From contig NZ_RFSK01000012.1 in the NCBI RefSeq assembly GCF_009923995.1, forward strand, positions 1 through 64,000: 64,000 bases of DNA, written 5' to 3'. This stretch comes from Janthinobacterium sp. (GTDB taxonomy: Bacteria; Pseudomonadota; Gammaproteobacteria; Burkholderiales; Burkholderiaceae_D). The notes below the pieces were generated by a model. The model made no database searches and was not told the origin of the DNA. It worked only from the letters and a program-made list of their open reading frames with translations. This document shows positions 46,469 through 58,203 of this stretch, one piece after another (within the stretch, counting starts at the first letter, position 1; each line of letters begins with the position of its first letter). Made by a program: the position numbers and the translations under genes.

Positions 46469-47209
46469 ATGGCAAGAGTTGCATTGGTAACTGGTGGCAT
46501 GGGTGGTCTGGGCGAAGCGGTGTGTTTCAAGCTGGCGGCGCTCGGCTATCGCGTGGTGACCACATATTCCCCGGGCAATCCGAAGGTCGCGGAATGGCTG
46601 GCGACGACGAAGGACATGGGCTACGACTTCAAGGCGTATCCGTGCGACGTGGCCGATTACGATTCGGCAGCGGCCTGCGTGGCGGCCGTGGAAAAGGACA
46701 TCGGTCCCGTGGACGTGCTGGTGAATAACGCCGGCATCACGCGCGACATGACGTTCAAGAAGATGGACAAGCCGAACTGGGACGCCGTGATGGGCACCAA
46801 CCTCGATTCCGTCTTCAACATGACCAAGCCCGTCTGCGACGGCATGGTGGAACGGGGCTGGGGCCGCATCATCAACATCTCGTCCGTGAATGGCCAGAAG
46901 GGCGCCTTCGGCCAGACCAACTATTCGGCCGCGAAGGCGGGCATGCACGGCTTCACCAAGTCGCTGGCGCTGGAAGTGGCGCGCAAGAACGTCACCGTCA
47001 ACACCATCTCGCCCGGCTACATCGGCACCAAGATGGTCATGGCGATTCCGCAGGAAGTGCTCGACAGCAAAATCATCCCGCAAATTCCGATGGCGCGCCT
47101 GGGCAAGCCGGAAGAAGTGGCCGGCCTCGTGGCCTACCTGGCTTCCGATGAAGCCGCGTTCGTCACGGGCGCCAACATCTCCATCAACGGCGGCCAGCAC
47201 ATGTCGTAA
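46469..47209 (+). CDS. phaB: Acetoacetyl-CoA reductase
   Basis: NADPH-dependent short-chain dehydrogenase that makes (R)-3-hydroxybutyryl-CoA for PHB synthesis. Start at 46469 (MARVALVTGGMGGLG), since GAGGGG lies 6 bases before it, whereas the ATG at 46463 would abut it. The resulting 246 residues equal the usual PhaB length. Cofactor motif TGGMGGLG, catalytic Ser in ISSVNGQKG, and YSAAK are present. It is 211 bases after phaA with a repeat between, so it may have its own promoter. Confidence 0.94.
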   Translation: MARVALVTGGMGGLGEAVCFKLAALGYRVVTTYSPGNPKVAEWLATTKDMGYDFKAYPCDVADYDSAAACVAAVEKDIGPVDVLVNNAGITRDMTFKKMDKPNWDAVMGTNLDSVFNMTKPVCDGMVERGWGRIINISSVNGQKGAFGQTNYSAAKAGMHGFTKSLALEVARKNVTVNTISPGYIGTKMVMAIPQEVLDSKIIPQIPMARLGKPEEVAGLVAYLASDEAAFVTGANISINGGQHMS

Positions 47210-47230
47210 GCGTTGTTGAGGTAAAACAAA

Positions 47231-47255
47231 AAGACAGCTGCGGCTGTCTTTTTTT
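47231..47255. terminator. Intrinsic terminator of phaB
   Basis: Stem AAGACAGC/GCTGTCTT with TGCG loop and a T-tract, 21 bases after the phaB stop. An A-run on the other side could make it bidirectional. Confidence 0.88.
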
Positions 47256-47325
47256 ATGCCGCCAAGCAAAACGGGAAAAGCGCGTGCCATGCCGTAGAAT
47301 CGGCGCTTTCCCCTTCCTTTCTGCC

Positions 47326-48753
47326 ATGCCTCCTGTTCCCGCCCTGCGCCGCGCCAGCCTGGCCGCCGTGCTTTTCCTGGCCGCCGCCGCGGCACAGGCC
47401 AGTGTCGCGTTTCACGTCACGGTCGATACCGACAGGGTCATCAAGCCGGGCGCGAGCAGCAGCCTGCCCGCCACGGCCAGCACCGGCAGCGACGTCGTGC
47501 TGGGGCCGCACGGCATCCGCGTGCGCGAAGGCCGGCGCCTGTCCGTGCTCGACATTGCCGCGCGCCGGCGCTACGTCATCGACACGGCGGCGGCGACCTA
47601 TGACGCCTATTCCCTGTTCGACACGGTCGGCTTCCGCGCTGCCGAGCTGCGGCAGCGGCAAGGCATCGCCGGCGCCCTGCAGGCCGGCGGCGTGGCGCTG
47701 CAGGCGACGCCGCCCGTGTACGAGGAACAGGCATTATCCGTGGCGGCCGGCCGGCGGCGCGGCCCGCTGCAGCCGAGCGTGCTCGATGGCGCCGTGCTGT
47801 GGTCGCTGGACAAGCAGCCCCTGCTGCGCCTCGGCATCGCCGGCACGCCCGTCAGCGACGACGACGCGCGGGCCTTTGCCCAGTTCCTGCGCTACACCTG
47901 GGGCGGCCATCCGCTGGTGCTGGCCATGCTGGCCGGCGGCAAGCAGATTCCAGCCGACTTCACCCTGCATTATCAGGATGTGGCCGGCAGTGTCACGCGC
48001 CGCTTCCGCGTGAGCCAGGTGCGCACCGATGCGCCTGACGACTTTTCCCTCGCCGCCTATCGGCCGCGCCCCGTGGCGGCCGGCGCCCCCGAACTGGAGC
48101 GCGTGCTGGCGCAGGCGGCCCGTCTGGCGCCGCTCGATGCGCAGCTGCACCTGGCGCTGCGGGCGGAAGCGGAGCGGCTTTTTGCCGCGCAGCAACCGTT
48201 CCAGGCCTTCTTGCTGATGCTGGAAGATAACCTGTCCACGGGGGCGCTGGTGGACCAGCTGTCGCGCGAACAGCGGCTGGCGCTGGAAACGTGCGAACCC
48301 GCGCACCAGCTGCTGCGCGCGCTGTCGGCCAAGGACCAGGACGCCATCGGGGCGGGGCTGGCGAGCGTGCAAGCGCTGCGCGCCCAGGCGGACGGGCAGC
48401 AGCCCGTGCTGCAAGTGTTCGAGGCCAACCTGCGCGGCAAGCTGGGACAGTGGCCCGCAGCGACGGCCCTGTACCTGCAGGTGCTGCAGGCCCGGCCCCG
48501 CCTGACGGGAGCGTACAAGGATCTGGGCGACGCCCTGTATGCGCAATTCGACATGCCCAACGCCTGGCGCAGCTGGGACGCGGGCCGGGCGCTGGTGCCC
48601 GCGCACCGCCTGTTTGCCGGCGTGAACCGGCTGGAACAGGGCTTGCTGCGCGACTATCCGGCCTTCTTCGACGGCGGCGAGGCCGCTGCTCAGCCCAGCA
48701 CCAGCCGTCCGGCCAGCAGCACGAAGACGGTGGGCAGCACGAACTTGCCGTAA
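47326..48753 (+). CDS. Secreted protein of unknown function with TPR-like C-terminus
   Basis: Protein of 475 residues from MPPVPALRRASLAAVLF, a signal peptide cut after AAQA near residue 25. The N-terminal part is a beta-rich region of unknown family (repeated RRRYVIDTA and LRRFRV-like strands). Residues from about 270 on look like helical repeats (ATALYLQVLQARPRLTGAYKDLGDALYAQF is TPR-like). The last 21 codons overlap the 3' end of the lysE gene on the other strand, so the tail AAQPSTSRPASSTKT may be an extension past an ancestral stop. Confidence 0.7.
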   Translation: MPPVPALRRASLAAVLFLAAAAAQASVAFHVTVDTDRVIKPGASSSLPATASTGSDVVLGPHGIRVREGRRLSVLDIAARRRYVIDTAAATYDAYSLFDTVGFRAAELRQRQGIAGALQAGGVALQATPPVYEEQALSVAAGRRRGPLQPSVLDGAVLWSLDKQPLLRLGIAGTPVSDDDARAFAQFLRYTWGGHPLVLAMLAGGKQIPADFTLHYQDVAGSVTRRFRVSQVRTDAPDDFSLAAYRPRPVAAGAPELERVLAQAARLAPLDAQLHLALRAEAERLFAAQQPFQAFLLMLEDNLSTGALVDQLSREQRLALETCEPAHQLLRALSAKDQDAIGAGLASVQALRAQADGQQPVLQVFEANLRGKLGQWPAATALYLQVLQARPRLTGAYKDLGDALYAQFDMPNAWRSWDAGRALVPAHRLFAGVNRLEQGLLRDYPAFFDGGEAAAQPSTSRPASSTKTVGSTNLP

Positions 48754-49310
48754 GGCGAGGGTTTGCCGCGCAGGCGGCGCGCCAGGCGGGCCGCGGCGAT
48801 GGCGTACACGGCATCGAACAGCAGGCCCACCAGCACGAGGACGGCGCCCAAGCGCAGGTATTGCAGGCCGACGCTGTCGCTGCCGGCAACGAATTGCGGC
48901 AGGAACATGCTGCAAAACAGCAGGGCCTTGGGATTGAGCAAGTTGGTCAGGAATCCCCGCACCAGGCTGGCACGGGCGCTGTGGGCCGTGGCCGGCGCCG
49001 CCGCTTCCGGCGCCGTCTTGTGCGACAGGGCCGACTGCAGCAGGCGCAGGGCCAGGTACAGCAGGTAGGCGGCGCCCGCCCATTTCACCCATTGCAGGGC
49101 TTGCGGATGCGTCACCATCAGCGCGGCCAGGCCCGCGCCCGACAGCGCCACGTGCACGGCGCGCGCACCGGCGATGCCCAGCGCCGTCACCAGCGCTGTC
49201 CCTACGCCGCGCGCGGCGCCCGTGGCCAGCACCAGCGCCATGTCGGGGCCCGGCAATAAAAACGCGCCGGCCAGTGCCAGCAGGTACATCAGGAAGGTAG
49301 AATCAGACAT
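48690..49310 (-). CDS. LysE family exporter
   Basis: Inner-membrane amino acid or small-molecule exporter of 206 residues with six predicted helices. The start FLMYLLALAGAFLLPGPDMALVLATGAARG is typical of the LysE/RhtB group. It is divergent from an Lrp/AsnC regulator across 163 bases, a common exporter-sensor pairing. Substrate unknown. Its 3' end overlaps the preceding plus-strand gene by 64 bases. Confidence 0.9.
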   Translation of the reverse strand: MSDSTFLMYLLALAGAFLLPGPDMALVLATGAARGVGTALVTALGIAGARAVHVALSGAGLAALMVTHPQALQWVKWAGAAYLLYLALRLLQSALSHKTAPEAAAPATAHSARASLVRGFLTNLLNPKALLFCSMFLPQFVAGSDSVGLQYLRLGAVLVLVGLLFDAVYAIAAARLARRLRGKPSPYGKFVLPTVFVLLAGRLVLG

Positions 49311-49473
49311 GGCGCGGCTCGGTAACGGCTAAGAGTAAGGGCGGGAGCAACGGCGTGTGCCGCATGCTCGCCGGGCCCCATTATGTTCTTGCTGAGATGA
49401 AATGTGCTTGCTTTTCCTGCCTCCCATGCCCTAGTATTCGGGTAGATTCCACTCCTATAAAAACAAAAATTAG

Positions 49474-49956
49474 ATGAAAATTTCAGAAGTTAGCCTCGAC
49501 GCCACCGATTTGCAGATTCTGCGGCTGTTGCAGGATGAAGGACGGCTGTCCAACGCGCGCCTGGCCGAGCGCTTGAAGCTCAGTGAAACCCCCGTCTGGC
49601 GCCGTCTGCGCCGCCTGGAAGAGGAGGGCTTCATCACCGGCTACCAGGCTTTGCTCAACCGCAAGAAGCTGGGCATCGGCCTCGTCGCCTTCGTGCGCGT
49701 CGTGTTTGCCAACCACGGCGGCGAGCAGCCGTCGCAGTTCGAGCAGGCCATCGCCACGATTCCCGAGATTTTGTCTTGCCACAATGTGGCGGGCGAAGCC
49801 GATTATTTCCTGCAAGTGGTGGCGCGCGACCTGGAAGCGTATGGCGAATTCGTCTCGACGGTCCTGCGGCGCCTGCCCGGCGTGGCGGAAATCCAGTCCA
49901 GCCTGTCGATGCGGGAAATCAAGTCGTCGAACCGCCTGCCCCTGCTGCTGGCCTGA
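49474..49956 (+). CDS. Lrp/AsnC family transcriptional regulator
   Basis: Feast/famine regulator of 160 residues: N-terminal helix-turn-helix (LDATDLQILRLLQDEGRLSNARLAERLKLSETPVWRRLRRLE) and C-terminal RAM ligand domain with CHNVAGEADYFLQVVARD. Probably senses an amino acid and controls the divergent LysE exporter. No clear ribosome binding site precedes the ATG. Confidence 0.92.
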   Translation: MKISEVSLDATDLQILRLLQDEGRLSNARLAERLKLSETPVWRRLRRLEEEGFITGYQALLNRKKLGIGLVAFVRVVFANHGGEQPSQFEQAIATIPEILSCHNVAGEADYFLQVVARDLEAYGEFVSTVLRRLPGVAEIQSSLSMREIKSSNRLPLLLA

Positions 49957-50044
49957 GGCGCCGGGGGCGCACTATAATTGGGGCAGTTGCCAGGCAAGAC
50001 CGCCTGGCGGACTGCCCGAACCCTGACCGCTCACGAGGACCGCC

Positions 50045-51001
50045 ATGCCAGACTCCCTGTCGCCCCTGTTTCCCGCCCTGACGCCGAACCGGCACGGCAT
50101 GCTGGCGGTCGACGATATCCACACCATCTATTGGGAAGAGTGCGGCAATCCGGACGGCATCCCCGTGCTGTTCCTGCATGGCGGCCCCGGCGCGGGCCTG
50201 TCGCCGCAGCACCGCCGCTTCTTCGACCCACTGCGCTACCGCGTGATCCTGTTCGACCAGCGCGGCGCCGGCAAGTCCACGCCGCTGGGCGAATGGCACA
50301 ACAACACGACGCAGCTGCTGATCGCCGACATCGAACGCCTGCGGGCCCAGTTCGGCATCGACCAGTGGCTGGTGTTCGGCGGCTCGTGGGGCTCGACCTT
50401 GGCGCTGGCGTACGGCCAGGCGCACCCGGCAGCCTGTCTCGGTTTCGTGCTGCGCGGCATTTTCTTGTGCACGCAGGCGGAAATCGACTGGTTCATCGAC
50501 GGCGTGCGCTGGTTTTATCCGGAACTGCACGAGGAATTCGCCGCCCTCATCCCGCCCGAGGAACGGGGCGACCTGCTGGCGGCCTACGCGAAACGCATCC
50601 TCAGCAGCGATCCCGCCGTGTACTGGCCGGCCGCGCGCGCCTGGAGCCGCTTCGAGGGCCGCCGCGTGTACCTGATGCCGCAGCCGGAAGATGCGCCGAA
50701 CGACGCGCTGGACCTGGGCGTGGGCCGGCTCGAATCGCATTACATGGCGAACCTGGGTTTCTTCGAGGAAGACCAGCTGATCCGCAACATGGACCGCATC
50801 GCGCACTTGCCGGCCGTCATCGTGCAGGGGCGCTATGACGCCATCTGCCCGCCCCTGTCGGCGTATCGCCTGCAGCAGGCCTGGCCCGGCGCGCAGCTGG
50901 ACATGATCCCGGACGCGGGCCATGGCGCGCTGGAGCACGGCATCGCCTCGGCGCTGGTGCGCGCCACCGAGCGTTTCGTGCCGGGACGCGGCTTCGCATG
51001 A
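50045..51001 (+). CDS. pip: Proline iminopeptidase
   Basis: Alpha/beta hydrolase of 318 residues that removes N-terminal proline. Family motifs: GGPGAG (oxyanion hole) near residue 41, DQRGAGKSTP near 76, catalytic Ser in GGSWGSTLALAYGQ near 112, and His near the end in DAGHGALE. GAGGA ribosome binding site upstream. Confidence 0.94.
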   Translation: MPDSLSPLFPALTPNRHGMLAVDDIHTIYWEECGNPDGIPVLFLHGGPGAGLSPQHRRFFDPLRYRVILFDQRGAGKSTPLGEWHNNTTQLLIADIERLRAQFGIDQWLVFGGSWGSTLALAYGQAHPAACLGFVLRGIFLCTQAEIDWFIDGVRWFYPELHEEFAALIPPEERGDLLAAYAKRILSSDPAVYWPAARAWSRFEGRRVYLMPQPEDAPNDALDLGVGRLESHYMANLGFFEEDQLIRNMDRIAHLPAVIVQGRYDAICPPLSAYRLQQAWPGAQLDMIPDAGHGALEHGIASALVRATERFVPGRGFA

Positions 51002-51113
51002 ACGGCCACCATGCCTGGCGGCAAAGTGGCCAGCCGGCATGCGCCACCTGCTACACTATGGCCTGTACTGGCGCCACGGTCGGGCGCCGGTGTGAACCCA
51101 CGACTTTTTATCC

Positions 51114-51554
51114 ATGAACATACAGATCGGCGACATCGGCCATATCATCCAGCTGGCGATCGCGCCGGTTTTCCTGTTGACCGGTATCGGCACCATGCTG
51201 GTGGTGCTGACCAACCGCCTGGGGCGCATCATCGACCGCACGCGCGTGCTGGAAGACCGGCTCGACATCGGTTACAACGATTTCTATATGGATGAGCTAG
51301 ATACCCTGTATAAGCGCACCCATCTGATCAATTATTCGATTTCCCTCAGCACGGCCTGCGGTTTCTTCGTCTGCGTCATCATCGCCATGCTGTTTTTGGG
51401 CGATATTCTGAACCTGACTCTGGACAAGTACATCGCCGCCTTCTTCGTGCTGGCCGTGCTGTGCCTGATCGGCTGTTTTATTTATTTATTGCGCGAAATT
51501 TACCTGGCCGCCACGGCCCAGCGCATCCGGCGCCACATCCGCCCGCCCCGTTGA
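51114..51554 (+). CDS. DUF2721 membrane protein
   Basis: Protein of 146 residues with three hydrophobic segments. The opening IQLAIAPVFLLTGIGTMLVVLTNRLGRIIDRTR is diagnostic of DUF2721. Charged residues follow the first helix, and helices near residues 75-95 and 105-125 complete it. No function is known for the family. Confidence 0.88.
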   Translation: MNIQIGDIGHIIQLAIAPVFLLTGIGTMLVVLTNRLGRIIDRTRVLEDRLDIGYNDFYMDELDTLYKRTHLINYSISLSTACGFFVCVIIAMLFLGDILNLTLDKYIAAFFVLAVLCLIGCFIYLLREIYLAATAQRIRRHIRPPR

Positions 51555-51597
51555 GCGGCCGCGCCGGTTTACCCTACTATTGAAGAACGAGTCACGT

Positions 51598-52053
51598 ATG
51601 CACGATTACCAACGCCCTCCCACCCTGCACCGCTACGGCCAGCGCAGCGAACTCGAACTGGCGCTGAGCCTGGGCCAGTTCCGCCTGACGCCGGCGGGCA
51701 ACTGCCTGACCCTCAGCTTTTCCCAGGTGTGGGACAAGAAACTGTTCGATTTGTTCGCCCCGGCCGACGCCTGTTTGATCATCCACAATACGGAAGAATT
51801 CGGCGAGCGCCTGCACCGCGCCGTGCAGCGCACCCTGCCCAGCTGGGCGGGCATCGACGGCGTCGTCGAATATGGCCAGCGCGCCGCCCTGGGCGCCGCC
51901 TTTACCAAGACGCGCGCCGAGGCCTTGGAACAGGAATGGCTGTTCGCCTGGCGTTCGATGCAGCCGCAGGCCAGCCTCAACCCCGTCACCGTGAAGCTGG
52001 GCAGCCTGGAGAACTTCGCCGAGATCCGCGACCGCGACACCTATCTGGCGTAA
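51598..52053 (+). CDS. Hypothetical protein, 151 residues
   Basis: Family not recognised. Soluble, starts MHDYQRPPTLHRYG. No signal peptide, membrane helix or motif. The frame allows a TTG start at 51580. It is convergent with the SRPBCC gene, 14 bases apart. Confidence 0.65.
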   Translation: MHDYQRPPTLHRYGQRSELELALSLGQFRLTPAGNCLTLSFSQVWDKKLFDLFAPADACLIIHNTEEFGERLHRAVQRTLPSWAGIDGVVEYGQRAALGAAFTKTRAEALEQEWLFAWRSMQPQASLNPVTVKLGSLENFAEIRDRDTYLA

Positions 52054-52067
52054 CTATCTGGCGTAAT

Positions 52068-54877
<2,810 letters not shown>

Positions 54878-54882
54878 CCCGG

Positions 54883-54921
54883 AAAAAAAACCGGGGTCGG
54901 ACCCTCAGGATCCGACCCCGG
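54883..54921 (-). terminator. GGGTC-type hairpin, copy 2, with minus-strand U-tract
   Basis: Perfect 11-bp stem CCGGGGTCGGA/TCCGACCCCGG (54891-54901, 54911-54921), 9-base loop, preceded by A8 that becomes U8 on the minus strand. It can terminate the antiporter gene. The left half CCGGGGTCGGACCCTCA is nearly identical to the repeat at 29782. Confidence 0.8.
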
Positions 54922-54957
54922 CATTTGCATGGGCTAGCGGTTCGGCATCAAGGAACC

Positions 54958-56667
54958 TTAATGGCCATGCCCCTTTTTCGCCGCATCAAAACTCTGCAGC
55001 ACGTGCTCGGCCATGCCATTCGCCAGTTCGTGCTCGCCGATAAACACCTTGCCGGCGTTTTCCGCGCGCAGCAATTCCGCCTCTTCCTCGCTGTGCGTGC
55101 GCACCACCGTCATGATGGTGGGGTTGAGCGCGCGCGCCGTCTCGATCATGGCGCGCACGTGGAAGGTATCGGGCGTGGCGATGACGAGCATGGTGGCATG
55201 CGTGATGTGCGCCTGGATCAGCACGGCCGGTTCGCCCGCATTGCCGGCCACGGCCGGGATGCCCTGCTTGCGCAGCTGGTCGACGATTTCGCGGTTTTCC
55301 TCGGCGACGACGAAGTGGATGCCCCGCTCCATCAGGGCGGCGGCGATGCGCCGGCCCACGCGGCCATAGCCGACGAGGACGATCTGGCCCGACAGCTTTT
55401 CCTGTGGCACCGTCATCGGCAGCTCGGCCAGCGGGTCGGTGGTGCGTTCGAACTTGCGCGCGAAATCGCTGTTGCCGATGACGCGCAGCAGCGGCTTGGC
55501 CATGCTGAACACGAGCGGGTTCAGGGCGATGGAGAGGATGGCGCCGGCCAGGATCAGGCTTTGCCCTTCCTGCGGCATCAGGCCCAGCGACAGGCCCAGG
55601 GCGGCCAGGATGAAGGAGAATTCACCGATCTGCGCCAGGCTGGCCGAGACGATGATGGCCGTCTTGGGCGGATAGCGCAGAGCCATCACCAGCAGGAAGG
55701 CGGCGATCGACTTGCCGAAGATGATGATGGCGCACACGGCCAGCACCTGCAGGGGTTTGTCGATGAGGATGTTCGGCTCGAACAGCATGCCGACGGAGAC
55801 GAAGAACAGCACGGCGAAGGCGTCGCGCAGGGGCAGGGACTCTTCCGCGGCGCGGTGGCTCAGTTCGGACTCGCGCAGCACCATGCCGGCGAAGAAGGCG
55901 CCCAGTGCGAAGGACACGCCGAACAGCTTGGTCGATGCGTAGGCGATGCCGACGGCGGCGGCGATCACGCACAGGGTGAACAGTTCGCGCGAACCGGTGC
56001 GCGCCACCTGCCACAGGATCCACGGGAACAGCTTGCGGCCGACTACCAGCATGAAGACGATGAAGCCGGCCACTTGCCCCAGGGTAATGGCCAGGGTATG
56101 CCACAGGCTGACTTCCTCGCCGCCGGCAGCGACCTTGCCGCCCAGCGCGCCGGCAAACGCCGGCAGCAGCACGAGCACCAGCACGGTGACGAGGTCTTCC
56201 ACCACCAGCCAGCCGACGGCGATGCGGCCATTGAGCGAATCGAGGATGCCCCGTTCTTCCAGCGCGCGCAGCAGCACCACGGTACTGGCCACGGACAGGG
56301 CCAGGCCGAAGATCAGTCCGCCGCCGAGGCTCCAGCCCCACCAGTGGGCCAGGCCCATGCCCATCGCCGTGGCGACGGCGATCTGCAGGATGGCGCCGGG
56401 CAGGGCGATCTTGCGCACGTCCCATAAATCCTCGATGGAAAAGTGCAGGCCGACGCCGAACATCATCAGCATCACCCCGATTTCCGCCAATTGCCCGGCT
56501 ATTTCCGCATCCGCTACAAAACCGGGCGTGGCCGGTCCGATGATGATGCCGGCGGCCAGATAGCCGACCAGGGCCGGCAGTTTCAGGCGCGCGGCGATGA
56601 AGCCGAAGATGAGGCCGAACCCGAGGGCGGCGGCGATGGTGGTGATCAGACTGATGTCATGGGGCAT
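54958..56667 (-). CDS. ybaL: CPA2 cation:proton antiporter, YbaL/Kef type
   Basis: Inner-membrane exchanger of 569 residues (E. coli YbaL is 558). The first 380 residues hold 12-13 helices with ALVGYLAAGIIIGP near residue 32, then a cytoplasmic RCK/TrkA-N nucleotide-binding domain starting near 414 (IVLVGYGRVGRRIA). No C-terminal TrkA-C domain is obvious. Glutathione control, as in KefB/KefC, cannot be judged. Confidence 0.9.
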   Translation of the reverse strand: MPHDISLITTIAAALGFGLIFGFIAARLKLPALVGYLAAGIIIGPATPGFVADAEIAGQLAEIGVMLMMFGVGLHFSIEDLWDVRKIALPGAILQIAVATAMGMGLAHWWGWSLGGGLIFGLALSVASTVVLLRALEERGILDSLNGRIAVGWLVVEDLVTVLVLVLLPAFAGALGGKVAAGGEEVSLWHTLAITLGQVAGFIVFMLVVGRKLFPWILWQVARTGSRELFTLCVIAAAVGIAYASTKLFGVSFALGAFFAGMVLRESELSHRAAEESLPLRDAFAVLFFVSVGMLFEPNILIDKPLQVLAVCAIIIFGKSIAAFLLVMALRYPPKTAIIVSASLAQIGEFSFILAALGLSLGLMPQEGQSLILAGAILSIALNPLVFSMAKPLLRVIGNSDFARKFERTTDPLAELPMTVPQEKLSGQIVLVGYGRVGRRIAAALMERGIHFVVAEENREIVDQLRKQGIPAVAGNAGEPAVLIQAHITHATMLVIATPDTFHVRAMIETARALNPTIMTVVRTHSEEEAELLRAENAGKVFIGEHELANGMAEHVLQSFDAAKKGHGH

Positions 56668-56878
56668 GCGGGGTGGGTTCCTTATGGCGTCGTGCGGATG
56701 GAAAAAGATGTTGCTCAGGGGCTAAGTATAAACGCAACAAAGCTGCGGCTGGAACTATCCTGCCGCTTTTTTTGTAAAAAACTTGTGCCACATCTTCGTC
56801 CAGGTAGCCGCGAATTGATGCCAATCCACCATGAACTGCGCCTAATTCAATGAATCAGGCGATTCTACGCCGAAGCGC

Positions 56879-58000
56879 TCAGACCTTGCGCACGATCACG
56901 CAGCCGATGGAATAGCCGGCGCCGAACGAGCAGATGACGCCCGTGGCGCCCGCCGCCATGTCATCCTGATATTTATGGAAGGCGATGATGGAACCGGCCG
57001 ACGAGGTGTTGGCATAGGTGTCGAGGATGACGGGCGCTTCGTTGGCCTCGGCATCGCGGCCCAGGATCAGGCGCGCGATCAGCAGGTTCATGTTCAGGTT
57101 GGCCTGGTGCAGCCAGTAGCGGCTCACCTGCGCCACTTCCACGCCGGCCTTGGCCAGGGTCGCCTTGATCATCTCGGCCGCCATCGGGCACACTTCCTTG
57201 AAGACCTTGCGGCCTTGCTGGCGGAACAGCTTGTCGGCCTTGCCCACGCCGGACTCGTCAAAACGGTTGAGGAAGCCGAAATTGTTGCGGATGGCGTTAG
57301 AGAAGCGCGTTTTCAGTTCCGTGCCGATGATCTCGAACTGGTGCTGCGAGACGGCCGTGTCCTTCGCTTCCACGATGATGGCCGTGCAGGCGTCGCCGAA
57401 GATGAAATGGCTGTCGCGGTCGCGCCAGTTCAGGTGGCCGCTGGTGATTTCGGGGTTCAGCACCAGCACGGCGCGCGCCTGGCCGCTTTGCACGGCGGCG
57501 ACGGCTTGCTGGATGCCGAAGGTGGCCGACGAGCACGCCACGTTCATGTCAAAGCCATAGCCATCGATGCCCAGCGCATCCTGCACTTCCACGGCCATGG
57601 CCGGGTAGGCGCGCTGCATATTGCTGCAGGCGACGAGCACCATGTCGATGTCGGCCGGCGTGCGGCCGGCCCGCGCCAGCGCGTCGCGCGCGGCGGCGAC
57701 GGCCATTTCCGCCTGCAGGGACAGTTCGTCATCGCCCCGTTCCGGGATGCGCGAGACCATGCGCGCCGGGTCGAGGATGCCGTCCTTTTCCATGACGAAG
57801 CGCGACTTGATGCCGGACGCCTTTTCGATGAAGGCCACGCTCGACAGTTCCAGCGCCGTCACCGTGCCCGCGGCGATCGCGTCGGCATTGTCGGCATTGA
57901 ACTTTTCCGCGTAGGCGTTGAAGCAGGCGACCAGTTCTTCGTTGGAGATCGAAAATGGCGGCGTGTACAGTCCGGTACCGCTGATGACGACTTGTTTCAT
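56879..58000 (-). CDS. Beta-ketoacyl-ACP synthase III family enzyme
   Basis: Thiolase-fold synthase of 373 residues, longer than housekeeping FabH (317). Catalytic triad present: C156 in NVACSSATFG, His in WLHQANLNMN and Asn in YANTSSAGS. Extra length is in the N-terminal region (EKFNADNADAIAAG). Size and sequence recall the Pseudomonas PA3286-type FabH homologues that use medium-chain acyl-CoA, but substrate is not certain. It stands alone, not in a fab cluster. Confidence 0.88.
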   Translation of the reverse strand: MKQVVISGTGLYTPPFSISNEELVACFNAYAEKFNADNADAIAAGTVTALELSSVAFIEKASGIKSRFVMEKDGILDPARMVSRIPERGDDELSLQAEMAVAAARDALARAGRTPADIDMVLVACSNMQRAYPAMAVEVQDALGIDGYGFDMNVACSSATFGIQQAVAAVQSGQARAVLVLNPEITSGHLNWRDRDSHFIFGDACTAIIVEAKDTAVSQHQFEIIGTELKTRFSNAIRNNFGFLNRFDESGVGKADKLFRQQGRKVFKEVCPMAAEMIKATLAKAGVEVAQVSRYWLHQANLNMNLLIARLILGRDAEANEAPVILDTYANTSSAGSIIAFHKYQDDMAAGATGVICSFGAGYSIGCVIVRKV

Positions 58001-58170
58001 GGTTAAACTTTCAAATTTGGCAATCGGCGCGATGCCGATAAGTGAAGCAAATTTTACACAAACGTGCTCGACTGTAGAGAGTTTCGTGTTGCGGGGGCGG
58101 GCGATGTGTGGCGCAAGATGGATTTTTGTCGCGTGGACGGGATAACGGGGGCATGGCGCCCCGCTGGGTT

Positions 58171-58197
58171 GGGTGCAGACCCGGCGGGTCTGCCCCC
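58171..58197. terminator. GGGTCTG-type hairpin after ctpA
   Basis: GGGTGCAGACCC-GGC-GGGTCTGCCCCC, an 8-bp perfect core stem with partial extension, six bases after the stop codon of the S41 peptidase gene. No U-tract is seen. Sequence relates to the GGGTCAGACCC repeats elsewhere. Confidence 0.5.
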
Positions 58198-58203
58198 AAT
58201 GGC

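Noticed and set aside
56839-56861. Inverted repeat downstream of the FabH-like gene as terminator
   Set aside because: Stem has a mismatch and no U-tract follows on the minus strand.
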